Shown one piece after another: positions 53,646 through 62,582 of a stretch of 64,000 bases of DNA (the first letter of the stretch is position 1; each line of letters starts with the position of its first letter). The stretch comes from Paenibacillus xylanilyticus (lineage in GTDB: Bacteria; Bacillota; Bacilli; Paenibacillales; Paenibacillaceae). The position numbers and the translations under genes were made by a program. Location: NCBI RefSeq assembly GCF_009664365.1, contig NZ_CP044310.1, forward strand, positions 686,001 to 750,000, in the 5' to 3' direction. The notes below the pieces were generated by a model. It was not told the origin of the DNA. It saw only the letters and a list, made by a program, of their open reading frames with translations, and did not search any database.

Positions 53646-55953
53646 TCATGGTGGTCGTGGTGATATGACGGTTGTCCAATCTGCCGAAGAAGTTTCGGTA
53701 CTAGGTCAGGGATCCAAATCCCAGCGTTCTAAGAGAGAGCCTGCCGTGTATAAGATCAGCATTTCTGTTCTGCTGCTGCTTCTCTCCCTGGAATGGATCT
53801 ACCCGATTACTTCGTCGGGACAGCAGGGAAGTGGGCGTTTTCTGACGGTGATGGCCGGACTTACGGGTGCACTCCTGATGGCAGGATTATTGCGTACAGG
53901 CTGGATGTTGGGGATGGCGGTTCGACTGCTTGTGGCTCTTACTGCTCTATGCCTGATGTATGGAGGCAGTGATCCTGCCGGTTGGGCTCTCGGTTACCCG
54001 GAAACATGGATGGAGGATATACGCTCATTCATGGAAAGTGGACACTTTTATTCCATCAGTGCGGAGACGAGAGGTTTGTTGATGATGTGTGGGTGGAGCA
54101 TGCTCATGGCTTCCGTGCAGTCCCTTGTGTTGATGCGGCGGAGTGTGATGCTGTTCGGCAGTGCTACCCTGCTTTATTTGCTGCTCCTGGAAACATTGGC
54201 CGGGCTGGATGTCTACGCCTCCGTCGTGCGATCTGTTCTATGGATACTGCTGATCCAGACCATTCTCCAACTGCTCCGTCTGTTGGAAGGGGGCACAACA
54301 CCAACCTTTCACCAATATCCCTATATTCGTTGGTGTACGGTGGCTGCTGCAGCAGCAGCGGGGATGGTATTGCTTGCTGCTCTGCCCGGACGTGTTGTCC
54401 CGGTACCTGAGCCTGAACGGATATCGCTTGATCAGATTGGAGAACGCCTTGCCCGCTGGGCAGGCTATACACCACGCGGCAGCATCCCTGCTTCGGCATC
54501 TGTCACGGGATACAGTACATCTGATGCGCCGATGGGATCTCCATTGGTACAAGGAAATGCTGTCTTTTTTACAGCGAAGAGTCCTCAAGTCACGTATTGG
54601 CGCGGGGAGACTCGTTCCTATTATAACGGCAGTACATGGAGTGATCCTGCACAAAACTTTCAAAAGGCCAGCCCGGCAGGGCTGTTTCGTGCCGATGGCT
54701 GGGAGAACCAAACCTACTGGACACGTATTCGCCAAACGGTCACGATGGAGCGTCCGTGGAGGGGACCTAATCCGCTCTTTACGGGAGGAGTACCTCTGAA
54801 CCTGTCCTTTCAGGATACCAATGAACAGAACGAGGAAAATAGAATGGCCCTGCTCTCCAATGCAGACTCGGCTACACTCTGGCTTGCCGGATCCAGCAGT
54901 CGTGAACCGATCCAAACGTATACAACCGATGTCATGATTCCCACCGCGTCGCCAGAACAGCTTCGTCTATTGGGCGATGCGCATAGTTCAAGTCAGGATC
55001 CCGCAGCCATCCGCAGAACCTACCTACAGCTGCCCGAATCTCTCCCTGAACGGGTACGATTACTTGCGAGTGACATTATCCAGAAGAGCGAAACGCGTTA
55101 TGATGCAGTCCAGGCAGTACGGACCTACCTGGCAGAGCATGCCAAATATACACTGGACACGCGCATGCCGCCTCGCGGAACGGATTTCGTCGATGACTTT
55201 CTGTTTGTCACAGGGGAAGGCTACTGCAATCACTTCTCCACGGCGATGGTTGTATTGCTTCGTGCAGAGGGAATTCCCGCCCGTTGGGTAAAGGGATTCA
55301 GTGCAGGTTCACCGGACCCTGAGGTACCGGGTCGGTATGTCGTTACCCAGGGCGATGCACATTCCTGGGTGGAGGTGTATTTCCCCGGCGCAGGCTGGAT
55401 GCCGTTCGAGGCTACGCCGGGCTTCGCATTGCCGCAAGGTGGTGCCACGGACGCCGCAGCAGTCGCCGGGGCGCAGCCCGGCGAGGAGATCCCGCCACAA
55501 TCTGGCGGCGGGATCGGTGGTGCGGGCGCCTGGCTGCTGGCCCGCGCGCGTGCTCTTGCCGCGGAGCCATGGCTCGCGGCAGCTTTTGCGGCAGCGGCGC
55601 TGCTGGCCGCTGCCGGGGCCTTGCGCATGCGGCGGCTTCGCCCCGCGCTGCGGCTGAGGCTGCTGCTGGCATGGCCGCGCAGCAGCTTCCCCGACCGTGA
55701 GCGGCTGCTCAGCGCCGCAGCTCCGGTCTGGGCCGCGCTCGCGCGGCGGTACGGCCCGCGGCCGCCGGGGATGACGCTGCGGGAGTATGCAGCGTCACCC
55801 GCCCTGGCCGCAGGCACGGACGCCGCGGACATCGCGCGGTTTGCAGCCGACTGGGAACGGCTGCTGTATGGGCCGGACCGTCCGCTGCGCGCGGACAGTC
55901 TTGAATTCCTGCGCCGGGCACTTCGCCTTGCCCGGCGCCTGCAATTACCATAA
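53632..55953 (+). CDS. Membrane transglutaminase-like protein (TgpA/DUF3488-DUF4129 type)
   Basis: The protein (773 aa) has an N-terminal set of about six hydrophobic helices, an extracellular region with TQNFQKASPAGLF-type loops, a transglutaminase core with nucleophile in GEGYCNHFSTAMVVLLRAEG, His in GDAHSWVEVYFPGAGWMPF and Glu/Asp in FEATPG, then a last helix and an Arg/Ala-rich cytosolic DUF4129 tail. ATG 53632 follows AAGGCGG; it overlaps the DUF58 gene. The last 500 bases are far richer in GC than the rest. MoxR-DUF58-TgpA trios are widespread and may act on wall proteins, but the substrate is unknown. Confidence 0.88.
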   Translation: MWERNHGGRGDMTVVQSAEEVSVLGQGSKSQRSKREPAVYKISISVLLLLLSLEWIYPITSSGQQGSGRFLTVMAGLTGALLMAGLLRTGWMLGMAVRLLVALTALCLMYGGSDPAGWALGYPETWMEDIRSFMESGHFYSISAETRGLLMMCGWSMLMASVQSLVLMRRSVMLFGSATLLYLLLLETLAGLDVYASVVRSVLWILLIQTILQLLRLLEGGTTPTFHQYPYIRWCTVAAAAAAGMVLLAALPGRVVPVPEPERISLDQIGERLARWAGYTPRGSIPASASVTGYSTSDAPMGSPLVQGNAVFFTAKSPQVTYWRGETRSYYNGSTWSDPAQNFQKASPAGLFRADGWENQTYWTRIRQTVTMERPWRGPNPLFTGGVPLNLSFQDTNEQNEENRMALLSNADSATLWLAGSSSREPIQTYTTDVMIPTASPEQLRLLGDAHSSSQDPAAIRRTYLQLPESLPERVRLLASDIIQKSETRYDAVQAVRTYLAEHAKYTLDTRMPPRGTDFVDDFLFVTGEGYCNHFSTAMVVLLRAEGIPARWVKGFSAGSPDPEVPGRYVVTQGDAHSWVEVYFPGAGWMPFEATPGFALPQGGATDAAAVAGAQPGEEIPPQSGGGIGGAGAWLLARARALAAEPWLAAAFAAAALLAAAGALRMRRLRPALRLRLLLAWPRSSFPDRERLLSAAAPVWAALARRYGPRPPGMTLREYAASPALAAGTDAADIARFAADWERLLYGPDRPLRADSLEFLRRALRLARRLQLP

Positions 55954-55954
55954 C

Positions 55955-56013
55955 ATCGCCCAGGGACGTCTTGCTCGCCGAAGTGCGGACAAGGCGTCTT
56001 TGGGCGATTTCTT
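55955..56013 (+). terminator. Intrinsic terminator after the transglutaminase gene
   Basis: ATCGCCCAGGGACGTCTTG pairs with CAAGGCGTCTTTGGGCGAT with few mismatches around a GC-rich loop; TTCTT follows. Confidence 0.8.
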
Positions 56014-56113
56014 ATGAAGCGAATGGAAGTGGGGAATTTGTAGAAAACTCACAATGAAGGTGTCTTCATATCAAATGTTGTAAACTGCCCACAAAAAGGA
56101 GTTTCGTCTTTCC

Positions 56114-56143
56114 TTGACGGTATGTTTTGTCGTTGCGTATAAT
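56114..56143 (+). promoter_or_regulatory. Sigma-A promoter of guaA
   Basis: TTGACG, 18 bases, TATAAT. The predicted start point leaves only about 23 bases of leader before the ATG, too short for a riboswitch. Confidence 0.8.
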
Positions 56144-56172
56144 TAGTTTCATTAATTGAGGGAGGCACGGTA

Positions 56173-57711
56173 ATGAATAAGCAAAATGAAATTGTGGTTG
56201 TCCTTGACTTTGGGGGCCAATACAACCAGTTAATCGCCAGAAGAATCCGGGATCTTGGCGTATACAGCGAGCTTTTGCCGTATAACACACCGGCAGAGAA
56301 AATCGCAGAATTGGCACCAAAAGGTATAGTTTTCTCCGGAGGTCCTTCCAGCGTGTACGCTGAGAACGCTCCGCATGTAGATCCGGGTGTGTATGATCTG
56401 GGACTGCCAATCTTCGGGATTTGCTACGGTATGCAGCTTATGGCACAGCAGCTTGAAGGTAAAGTAGAGCGTTCCGAGAAACGTGAGTACGGAAAAGCAG
56501 ACCTTGAGTTTGCTGCAGGTGCTGCACTGGCACAGGGCATTGAAGGCGAACATACCGTATGGATGAGTCATGGTGACCATGTAGTTACATTGCCTCCGGG
56601 CTTCAAACTGGATGCAGGCACGGAAAGTGCGCCGATCGCTGCGATGAGTAACGATGAGCGCAAATTGTATGCTGTTCAGTTCCACCCGGAAGTACGTCAC
56701 TCTGTTCGTGGTAACGATATGATTAGCAACTTCCTGTTTAACATCTGTGGTTGCGAAGGCAACTGGACGATGGAAACATTCATTGACGACACCATCAAGG
56801 ATATTCGTGAAAAAGTGGGCGACGGTAAAGTACTGTGTGCACTCAGCGGTGGCGTGGATTCTTCCGTTGTGGCTGCATTGCTTCACAAAGCGATCGGTGA
56901 CCAACTGACATGTATGTTCATTGACCACGGTCTGCTGCGCAAAGGCGAAGCCGAAAGCGTAATGGAGACGTTTGTTGGCAAATTCGACATGAAGGTTGTC
57001 AAAATCGATGCACAGGAGCGCTTCATGTCCAAGCTGGCTGGCGTGGATGATCCGGAACAAAAACGTAAAATTATCGGTAACGAGTTTATTTACGTATTTG
57101 ATGAAGAGTCCAAGCAGTTTGATGATTTCGAATTCCTGGCGCAAGGTACGCTGTACACGGACATCGTGGAAAGTGGAACAGCAACAGCACAAACGATCAA
57201 ATCTCACCACAACGTGGGTGGATTGCCTGAAGATATGAACTTTAAGCTGATTGAACCACTGAGCACCCTGTTTAAGGATGAAGTGCGTAAAGTGGGTACA
57301 GAGTGCGGCCTGCCGGACGAAATTGTACACCGTCAGCCTTTCCCAGGTCCGGGTCTGGCGATCCGTGTTCTTGGAGAAGTTACGGAAGAGAAGCTTAAAA
57401 TCGTTCGTGATTCCGACTACATCCTGCGCGAGGAGATTGGCAAAGCAGGTCTGGACCGCGAAATTTGGCAATACTTCACGGCTCTGCCGAACATGAAGAG
57501 CGTAGGTGTTATGGGTGATGCTCGTACGTATTCCTACACTGTAGGTATTCGTGCCGTAACATCCATCGACGGTATGACGGCCGACTGGGCACGTATCCCT
57601 TGGGATGTACTGGAGAAAATCTCCGTACGTATCGTAAATGAAGTTGATAACGTTAACCGGATCGTCTATGACGTAACATCCAAACCACCAGCAACGATTG
57701 AGTGGGAATAG
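56173..57711 (+). CDS. guaA: GMP synthase (glutamine-hydrolysing)
   Basis: GuaA turns XMP into GMP with ATP and glutamine ammonia. The 512-residue protein has an N-terminal class I amidotransferase with [13 protein letters not shown] (catalytic Cys) and [12 protein letters not shown] (His, Glu), an ATP pyrophosphatase domain with the P-loop [17 protein letters not shown], and a C-terminal dimer domain ending KPPATIEWE. Length is usual. GAGGGAGG precedes the ATG. It has its own promoter and terminator. Confidence 0.98.
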   Translation: MNKQNEIVVVLDFGGQYNQLIARRIRDLGVYSELLPYNTPAEKIAELAPKGIVFSGGPSSVYAENAPHVDPGVYDLGLPIFGICYGMQLMAQQLEGKVERSEKREYGKADLEFAAGAALAQGIEGEHTVWMSHGDHVVTLPPGFKLDAGTESAPIAAMSNDERKLYAVQFHPEVRHSVRGNDMISNFLFNICGCEGNWTMETFIDDTIKDIREKVGDGKVLCALSGGVDSSVVAALLHKAIGDQLTCMFIDHGLLRKGEAESVMETFVGKFDMKVVKIDAQERFMSKLAGVDDPEQKRKIIGNEFIYVFDEESKQFDDFEFLAQGTLYTDIVESGTATAQTIKSHHNVGGLPEDMNFKLIEPLSTLFKDEVRKVGTECGLPDEIVHRQPFPGPGLAIRVLGEVTEEKLKIVRDSDYILREEIGKAGLDREIWQYFTALPNMKSVGVMGDARTYSYTVGIRAVTSIDGMTADWARIPWDVLEKISVRIVNEVDNVNRIVYDVTSKPPATIEWE

Positions 57712-57741
57712 GTTTACGAACAAACGGTATTGAACGAAAAG

Positions 57742-57788
57742 AAACTCCCTTTGATCATGTATTACACATGTCAAAGGGAGTTTTTTTG
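57742..57788 (+). terminator. Intrinsic terminator after guaA
   Basis: AAACTCCCTTTGA pairs with TCAAAGGGAGTTT, with an inner CATGT/ACATG helix, then TTTTTTT. The flanking A-run may also serve the convergent regulator gene. Confidence 0.93.
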
Positions 57789-57820
57789 TTATGCCAGTAA
57801 TGGGTTTACAAAGGCTTAAT

Positions 57821-58744
57821 TCATTCAGGCCTTTCAGTGTTATCGGTGTAGTACAGCCGGAAAATAATGTCCTGATTATGGTTACCGAATCCTTCTCCGA
57901 ATAACGTAACGCCGCCGATGTGCTCTGCATCTTCCTTGACCGCAATGCGCAGGGACCAGTAGCTATTACGGATGCCAATATCATCGATGGTAACATCGGA
58001 CAATTTCACACCATCCATAAACGTGCCTTCCTTTTTGATAATGAGATGTTTCAGGAGGCCGTATTGATTTACACTTTCAAACCACCAAGGCGGATTCAGT
58101 TTGCCTTTTCCTCCAAAGTCACCAGGGCTCGTCCACATTCCTACCTCAACGCCATTAACGATAAACGAAATATCGGAAGGCCAGTTGTTGTTGGTAAGAG
58201 GTGCCTCGGAAGAGATCTCCATCGATATCTCCAATTCCTCCGGATTCTCATCTCCCATTAGGTAATTGGGTACCTTGTATTCAATATATCCTTGACCAAA
58301 CCACAGGATTTTGGCTTTCAGTCGGTCCGGATCAAGGAAATACCGGGGATCATCAAAGATACCAATGATGGAATCTCTTGTACATATGCCGCAAGTCGGC
58401 TTGATCTGCAGATCAGTGAAATGCCCTACGGATATTTCGGTTTTGTGAATCTCACGCTGGATGACGTCCTTGGTCGGGAATGCGATTTCAAGAGTGTCCA
58501 TACGAAGAGAGCAGACCTTTTGGGCCGCTCCACCTTTGCCCGGAGCCATGTTGGATTCGATCACACCGGCTTTTTCTAATTTTTTGACATGCATGGTCAT
58601 GATGGCACTACTAAGTCCAAGCGCTTCGGCCAGTTCTTTTATATTCATAGAGTTTTTAGACAGCAGATGAACGATCTGAATGCGCACACTGCTAGAAAGG
58701 GCTTCGAAGATATGCAGGTTTTTTTCGTTCAGGTCGATTTTCAA
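57821..58744 (-). CDS. ArsR-type transcriptional regulator with long C-terminal domain
   Basis: The N-terminal 75 residues form an ArsR-like winged helix (EALSSSVRIQIVHLL, MNIKELAEALGLSSAIMTMH). The remaining 230 residues contain many strands, with PTCGICTRDSIIG (two cysteines) and AQKVCSLRMD, and end in a jelly-roll-like pattern; this part is unlike metal-sensing ArsR proteins and may bind sugar. The TTG at 58744 is the start because GGAGGAATTACA precedes it. It is divergent from GH43 across 296 bases and probably controls the arabinoside locus; the similarity to the family seen beside sugar loci is inference. Confidence 0.78.
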   Translation of the reverse strand: MKIDLNEKNLHIFEALSSSVRIQIVHLLSKNSMNIKELAEALGLSSAIMTMHVKKLEKAGVIESNMAPGKGGAAQKVCSLRMDTLEIAFPTKDVIQREIHKTEISVGHFTDLQIKPTCGICTRDSIIGIFDDPRYFLDPDRLKAKILWFGQGYIEYKVPNYLMGDENPEELEISMEISSEAPLTNNNWPSDISFIVNGVEVGMWTSPGDFGGKGKLNPPWWFESVNQYGLLKHLIIKKEGTFMDGVKLSDVTIDDIGIRNSYWSLRIAVKEDAEHIGGVTLFGEGFGNHNQDIIFRLYYTDNTERPE

Positions 58745-58935
58745 TGTAATTCCTCCGAAGAAATGAAATATTAACATTTATATGAATAGTAAATGTAGAA
58801 TATTATAATATCGGAATTCGAAAATAATCACAACGTTTTTATATAAATAATACCAGATATACAACTTAAAAACAGAACAATTCGGAAAAATGTAAAAACA
58901 AACCATGAAATAACCAAAAAAACCCTGCCAACTCA

Positions 58936-58964
58936 TTGACACGTGCTGCTTGATAACTTAATAT
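58936..58964 (+). promoter_or_regulatory. Sigma-A promoter of the GH43 gene
   Basis: TTGACA, 17 bases, TAATAT, giving a leader of about 70 bases before the GTG start. Confidence 0.75.
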
Positions 58965-59040
58965 TTAGGTGAATTAATAACAGATTTACGAATATATAAA
59001 CAAAAACATTAACCTATTGTGCAGAACAGGAGATGACAAC

Positions 59041-60024
59041 GTGAGTACAGTTTCGAAGCAGGAATCATTTGTTAATCCGATTATACCGCAACGAGCCGAT
59101 CCATGGGTATACAAACATACCGACGGCTATTATTATTTTACAGGTTCCGTGCCTGAGTATAATCGAATTGAGGTTAGAAGAGCTCGCTCTGTTCAAGAGC
59201 TGGATAGCGCTGAGCCGGTCGTAGTATGGCGCAAATATGACGAAGGACCGATGAGTGCCAACATTTGGGCACCGGAAATTCATTTTGTCCACGGTAAATG
59301 GTATATCTATTTTGCTGCAGCACGAACAACGGCTACGGTGGAAGGGCTTTTTGATCATCGCATGTTCGTGTTGGAAAATGCCTCAGCTAACCCGCTTGAA
59401 GGCGTTTGGGAAGAAAAGGGGCAAATCAAGACAAAATGGGAAAGTTTCGCACTTGATGCGACCTCATTCCTACATAATGACGTTCAATATTTGGTCTGGG
59501 CACAGAAAGATCCGGACATCGTGGGCAATTCCAACCTGTATATTGCATCCATGGAAAATCCGTGGACACTCGCTTCCGAACAGGTGATGATTGCTGAACC
59601 GACGCATGATTGGGAGAAAATCGGTTTTCTGGTCAATGAAGGTGCAGCAGTGTTGAATAGAAATGGCAAAATATTTATATCCTTCTCCGCAAGTGCTACA
59701 GATCATAATTATTGCATGGGGTTGCTGTATGCAGAGGAAGGGAGCGACCTGTTGTCACCGAAAAGTTGGACAAAGCTTCCAGCCCCTGTATTTCAAACCG
59801 ATGTAGAGGCGGGACAATACGGTCCCGGGCATAACAGTTTCACCGTGTCGGAGGACGGAAGTCAGGATATTTTGGTCTATCATGCTCGCAATTATAAAGA
59901 AATTGAGGGAGATCCACTCTATGATCCGAATCGCCACATGCGGGCACAGGTCTTTGGTTGGGACGAGTTTGGATTCCCGTACTTTGGCAAACCCGTTCCA
60001 GATGGTCGTCCTGTGAACGTATAG
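59041..60024 (+). CDS. Glycoside hydrolase family 43 enzyme (probable alpha-L-arabinofuranosidase)
   Basis: The 327-residue five-bladed propeller enzyme has the GH43 residues: Asp in PQRADPWVYK (general base), Asp in FALDATSFL (pKa helper) and Glu in FLVNEGAAVL (general acid). SANIWAPEIHFVHGKWYIYF is a typical second-blade motif. It lacks a signal peptide, so it splits imported arabinosyl or xylosyl oligomers inside the cell. CAGGAGATG sits before the GTG at 59041; upstream ATG 59017 has no site. The substrate is most likely arabinan-derived, by closeness to intracellular arabinofuranosidases, but xylosidase activity is possible. Confidence 0.87.
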   Translation: MSTVSKQESFVNPIIPQRADPWVYKHTDGYYYFTGSVPEYNRIEVRRARSVQELDSAEPVVVWRKYDEGPMSANIWAPEIHFVHGKWYIYFAAARTTATVEGLFDHRMFVLENASANPLEGVWEEKGQIKTKWESFALDATSFLHNDVQYLVWAQKDPDIVGNSNLYIASMENPWTLASEQVMIAEPTHDWEKIGFLVNEGAAVLNRNGKIFISFSASATDHNYCMGLLYAEEGSDLLSPKSWTKLPAPVFQTDVEAGQYGPGHNSFTVSEDGSQDILVYHARNYKEIEGDPLYDPNRHMRAQVFGWDEFGFPYFGKPVPDGRPVNV

Positions 60025-60064
60025 AGCTATAACATAAATAAAAAATAAAAATGGAACAAAGTGG

Positions 60065-60094
60065 TTGACAAATGTAAGCGCTATGAATTACGAT
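60065..60094 (+). promoter_or_regulatory. Promoter with embedded cre-like site before the second sugar operon
   Basis: TTGACA (60065-60070), 18 bases, TACGAT (60089-60094). The spacer contains TGTAAGCGCTATGA (60073-60086), which fits the cre consensus with one mismatch, so CcpA binding would block RNA polymerase. Confidence 0.65.
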
Positions 60095-60098
60095 AAAT

Positions 60099-60143
60099 TC
60101 ACACAAATGTTAATGATTAATTTATGTATTAACGTTTGTGTGA
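60099..60143. promoter_or_regulatory. Near-perfect 16-base inverted repeat in the leader of the second sugar operon
   Basis: TCACACAAATGTTAAT (60099-60114) and ATTAACGTTTGTGTGA (60128-60143) are complementary at 15 of 16 positions around 13 AT-rich bases. It overlaps the predicted start point, so it is a likely operator for the locus regulator. Confidence 0.65.
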
Positions 60144-60252
60144 TAGAGCGAAGGGAGTGCTCCTAGGCAAGCTTCCTTCAGTAAGGGTACTTTAGCAGCA
60201 GGGCCGGTTTCCGAGAAGAAAATTGCAGAGCCCTGTGATTTTCTTGAATATT

Positions 60253-60267
60253 TGAATGCGTTTACAA
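60253..60267 (-). promoter_or_regulatory. Second cre-like site close to the binding-protein start
   Basis: The reverse complement TTGTAAACGCATTCA fits the broad cre consensus WTGNAANCGNWNNCW at all fixed positions. It ends 37 bases before the start codon and could act as a roadblock. Confidence 0.6.
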
Positions 60268-60304
60268 ATGTGCTTAGGATTGATTATTCTAGGGGGGTTC
60301 TTGT

Positions 60305-61552
60305 GTGAAACGTACAAAAAAAGGTTTTGTAATCATGGTATCTACACTGCTTCTGCTGGTTTTTGTGCTGTCGGGTTGCAGCTCAGACGACAAAAATACG
60401 ATTACGTTCTGGACGCCTCTGACTGGAGAAGATGGAGCTTATATGGACCAGTTAGTTAAAGAATATAACGCCACTGAACCAGAAATCAAATTAAAACATG
60501 TAATTACGTCTGATATGTACACCAAGCTGTCTACGGTAATTAACTCCGGTAAAGGGATTCCGGATCTGGCTATTATCCATGCTGACCGTGTTCCGGGCTT
60601 TGTGAAGCAAAACGTACTTGAGCCCATGACTGCAATGCTGGCCGCGCAGCCGGAAATCAAGGAAGAGAACTATTTGCCCCAAGCATGGTCGACAGGAACC
60701 ATTGATGGAACACAGTACACTGTTCCTCTCGATATCCACAGTAATGCGATGTACTACAACAAGGATTTGCTGAAAAAGTATAACGCAGAATCATTCCTGG
60801 ATGATGATATTGTCACGATTGATGAGATGCTTTCCTTGCAAGGCAAATTAGATGAAGGAGACTTCGTCGTAAATGATGCTTTGCTCGGATGGGTTATCCT
60901 CGGACAATTGCAGAATGTGGGCGGAGATGTGCAGAAAGATGGGAAACCAGCGCTGAACACTCCAGAAATGAAGGCTGCATTTGAAAGTGTCAAAAAGATC
61001 GCCGATGCCGGTCTCATGACTCCGTTCGGTGAAGATGGTTACCTGATGTTCCAATCCGGTAATGTCCTGTTTTCTACAGATGGTACATGGAGCTCGACCG
61101 CTCATGCTACTGTTGAAGGTCTGAATTTCGGCGTGACCAATGTGTATTCACCTACAGCTGATAAGTTTACAAACCGTTCTTCGTCCCACCTGTTTGCCAT
61201 GCTGAACAATGAAGCGAGAACAGATGAGAAGGAACAAGGGATCGGTAAATTCCTGGAGTTTATACGTCAGAATTCAATGGAATGGGCCAAAGCGGGACAG
61301 ACTGTTGCGAGTAAACAGGTTATCGAGAGTCCGGAGTACAAAGACTACATGCAGTCGTTCTTTACTTCGAATGAGAAGGAGATTGAATCGCTCTACATCT
61401 ACACGTACGAGTATTACCCGTATGTAGCTGAAGCGGTTGACAAATACGCGGCTGATATTGTTCGTGGCAATGTGGAGCTGGATGCGACACTGCAAACCAT
61501 GCAAAAAGAGGTTGAGGACAAAATTGCTCAAGGAAGCAGTGGGGGCCAGTAA
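60305..61552 (+). CDS. Sugar ABC transporter, substrate-binding lipoprotein
   Basis: The 415-residue lipoprotein has a signal ending VFVLSGCSSDD and a solute-binding family 1 fold: TITFWTPLTGEDGAYMDQLV, INSGKGIPDLAIIHADRVPG, AWSTGTIDGTQYTVPLDIHS and LFSTDGTWSS. The GTG start follows GGGGGG. It feeds the two permeases that follow; a separate MsmX-like ATPase is needed. The GH43 gene close by suggests arabino-oligosaccharides as ligand (AraNPQ-like). Confidence 0.92.
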   Translation: MKRTKKGFVIMVSTLLLLVFVLSGCSSDDKNTITFWTPLTGEDGAYMDQLVKEYNATEPEIKLKHVITSDMYTKLSTVINSGKGIPDLAIIHADRVPGFVKQNVLEPMTAMLAAQPEIKEENYLPQAWSTGTIDGTQYTVPLDIHSNAMYYNKDLLKKYNAESFLDDDIVTIDEMLSLQGKLDEGDFVVNDALLGWVILGQLQNVGGDVQKDGKPALNTPEMKAAFESVKKIADAGLMTPFGEDGYLMFQSGNVLFSTDGTWSSTAHATVEGLNFGVTNVYSPTADKFTNRSSSHLFAMLNNEARTDEKEQGIGKFLEFIRQNSMEWAKAGQTVASKQVIESPEYKDYMQSFFTSNEKEIESLYIYTYEYYPYVAEAVDKYAADIVRGNVELDATLQTMQKEVEDKIAQGSSGGQ

Positions 61553-61605
61553 CACTTGAATTGCATAACGGATGTACTGTACATCTCGCCATTCTACTGT
61601 AATAG

Positions 61606-61640
61606 AAGCAATGTGTCGCAAGAGTGACACATTGCTTTTC
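61606..61640 (+). terminator. Hairpin between second binding-protein gene and permeases
   Basis: AAGCAATGTGTC pairs perfectly with GACACATTGCTT, followed by TTC. It is 22 bases before the permease ATG, and probably works as a partial terminator, raising the level of binding protein relative to permease. Confidence 0.7.
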
Positions 61641-61661
61641 CCAAAGGAGAAATGAAAGGAT

Positions 61662-62537
61662 ATGAATAAACGATCATTTGCACCGTTCTTATTTGTCGGT
61701 CCTCATCTAATCCTGTTTTTGGTGTTTATACTGCTGCCGACGATCTACGGGATTTATGCCTCTTTCACCAGATGGAACCTAATCAACGATCCGGTTTGGG
61801 TCGGTTTTGAAAATTATAGGACGATCCTGTTCGACCAGGATTCCTCATTTCATTTTCAATTCTTTAATGGTTTGAAGAATACGTTGATTTTCGTAGCGCT
61901 GAGCGTTCCGCCGTTAATCATTATTCCGCTGCTTGTTGCTGTAGCCCTTGAACATAAAAAGGTGAAATTCAAAGGCTTCATGCAGGCGATTATCTATATT
62001 CCAGGTATGATCTCCATATCTGCCGCAGCGCTCATCTGGTCTCTTATTTTCAATAAACAGCTCGGCATCACGGGTAACGTATTTGGATCAGAGATATCCT
62101 GGGCTGCCAATCAACCGTATGCTTGGATCATTATTATTGTGATATCTGTGTGGGGAGCGGTCGGAGGTAACATGATTATCTATCGCGCTTCCATTAATGG
62201 TGTACCTAGCGATCTGTATGAAGCAGCCGAGATGGATGGTGCCGGTCCGGTACGCCGATTCTTCAGCATTACGCTGCCTTCCATCCGTTTCCCGTTGATC
62301 TTTACATTTGTCATGACAACAGCGGGTTCGTTTAACGTATTTGGTCAGCCGCTGATGATGACCGATGGTGGACCGCAGCAGACTACGCATGTTCTTATGA
62401 TGTATATTCGCCAGCTTGCGTTTGGCTCCGGTGAGTCAGTGGCAGGTATGGCTTCCGCCATGGCTGTGCTGTTAGGACTGGTTATTCTGGTCATCTCCGC
62501 ATTGCAATATTACGTAATGAACCGGAACGCCAATTAG
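61662..62537 (+). CDS. Sugar ABC transporter permease (first, MalF/AraP type)
   Basis: The 291-residue protein has six membrane helices (FLFVGPHLILFLVFILLPTI first) and an EAA loop YEAAEMDGAGPVRRFFSITL near residue 186. CAAAGGAGAAATG precedes the ATG region. It pairs with the next gene to form the channel. Confidence 0.93.
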   Translation: MNKRSFAPFLFVGPHLILFLVFILLPTIYGIYASFTRWNLINDPVWVGFENYRTILFDQDSSFHFQFFNGLKNTLIFVALSVPPLIIIPLLVAVALEHKKVKFKGFMQAIIYIPGMISISAAALIWSLIFNKQLGITGNVFGSEISWAANQPYAWIIIIVISVWGAVGGNMIIYRASINGVPSDLYEAAEMDGAGPVRRFFSITLPSIRFPLIFTFVMTTAGSFNVFGQPLMMTDGGPQQTTHVLMMYIRQLAFGSGESVAGMASAMAVLLGLVILVISALQYYVMNRNAN

Positions 62538-62582
62538 AGGAGCAGGATCGAACGTGGATCGGGAAGGAGCAGGTATATCAAC

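Noticed and set aside
55230..55832. 200-aa Ala/Arg-rich frame antisense to the transglutaminase gene
   Set aside because: Explained by scarcity of stop codons in the GC-rich 3' end.
55954..56172. Possible guanine riboswitch before guaA
   Set aside because: The predicted promoter leaves only about 23 bases of leader and no aptamer motif is present.
56230..57996. 588-aa open frame antisense to guaA
   Set aside because: It is the shadow of a conserved gene with strong codon bias; no ribosome site or domain supports it.
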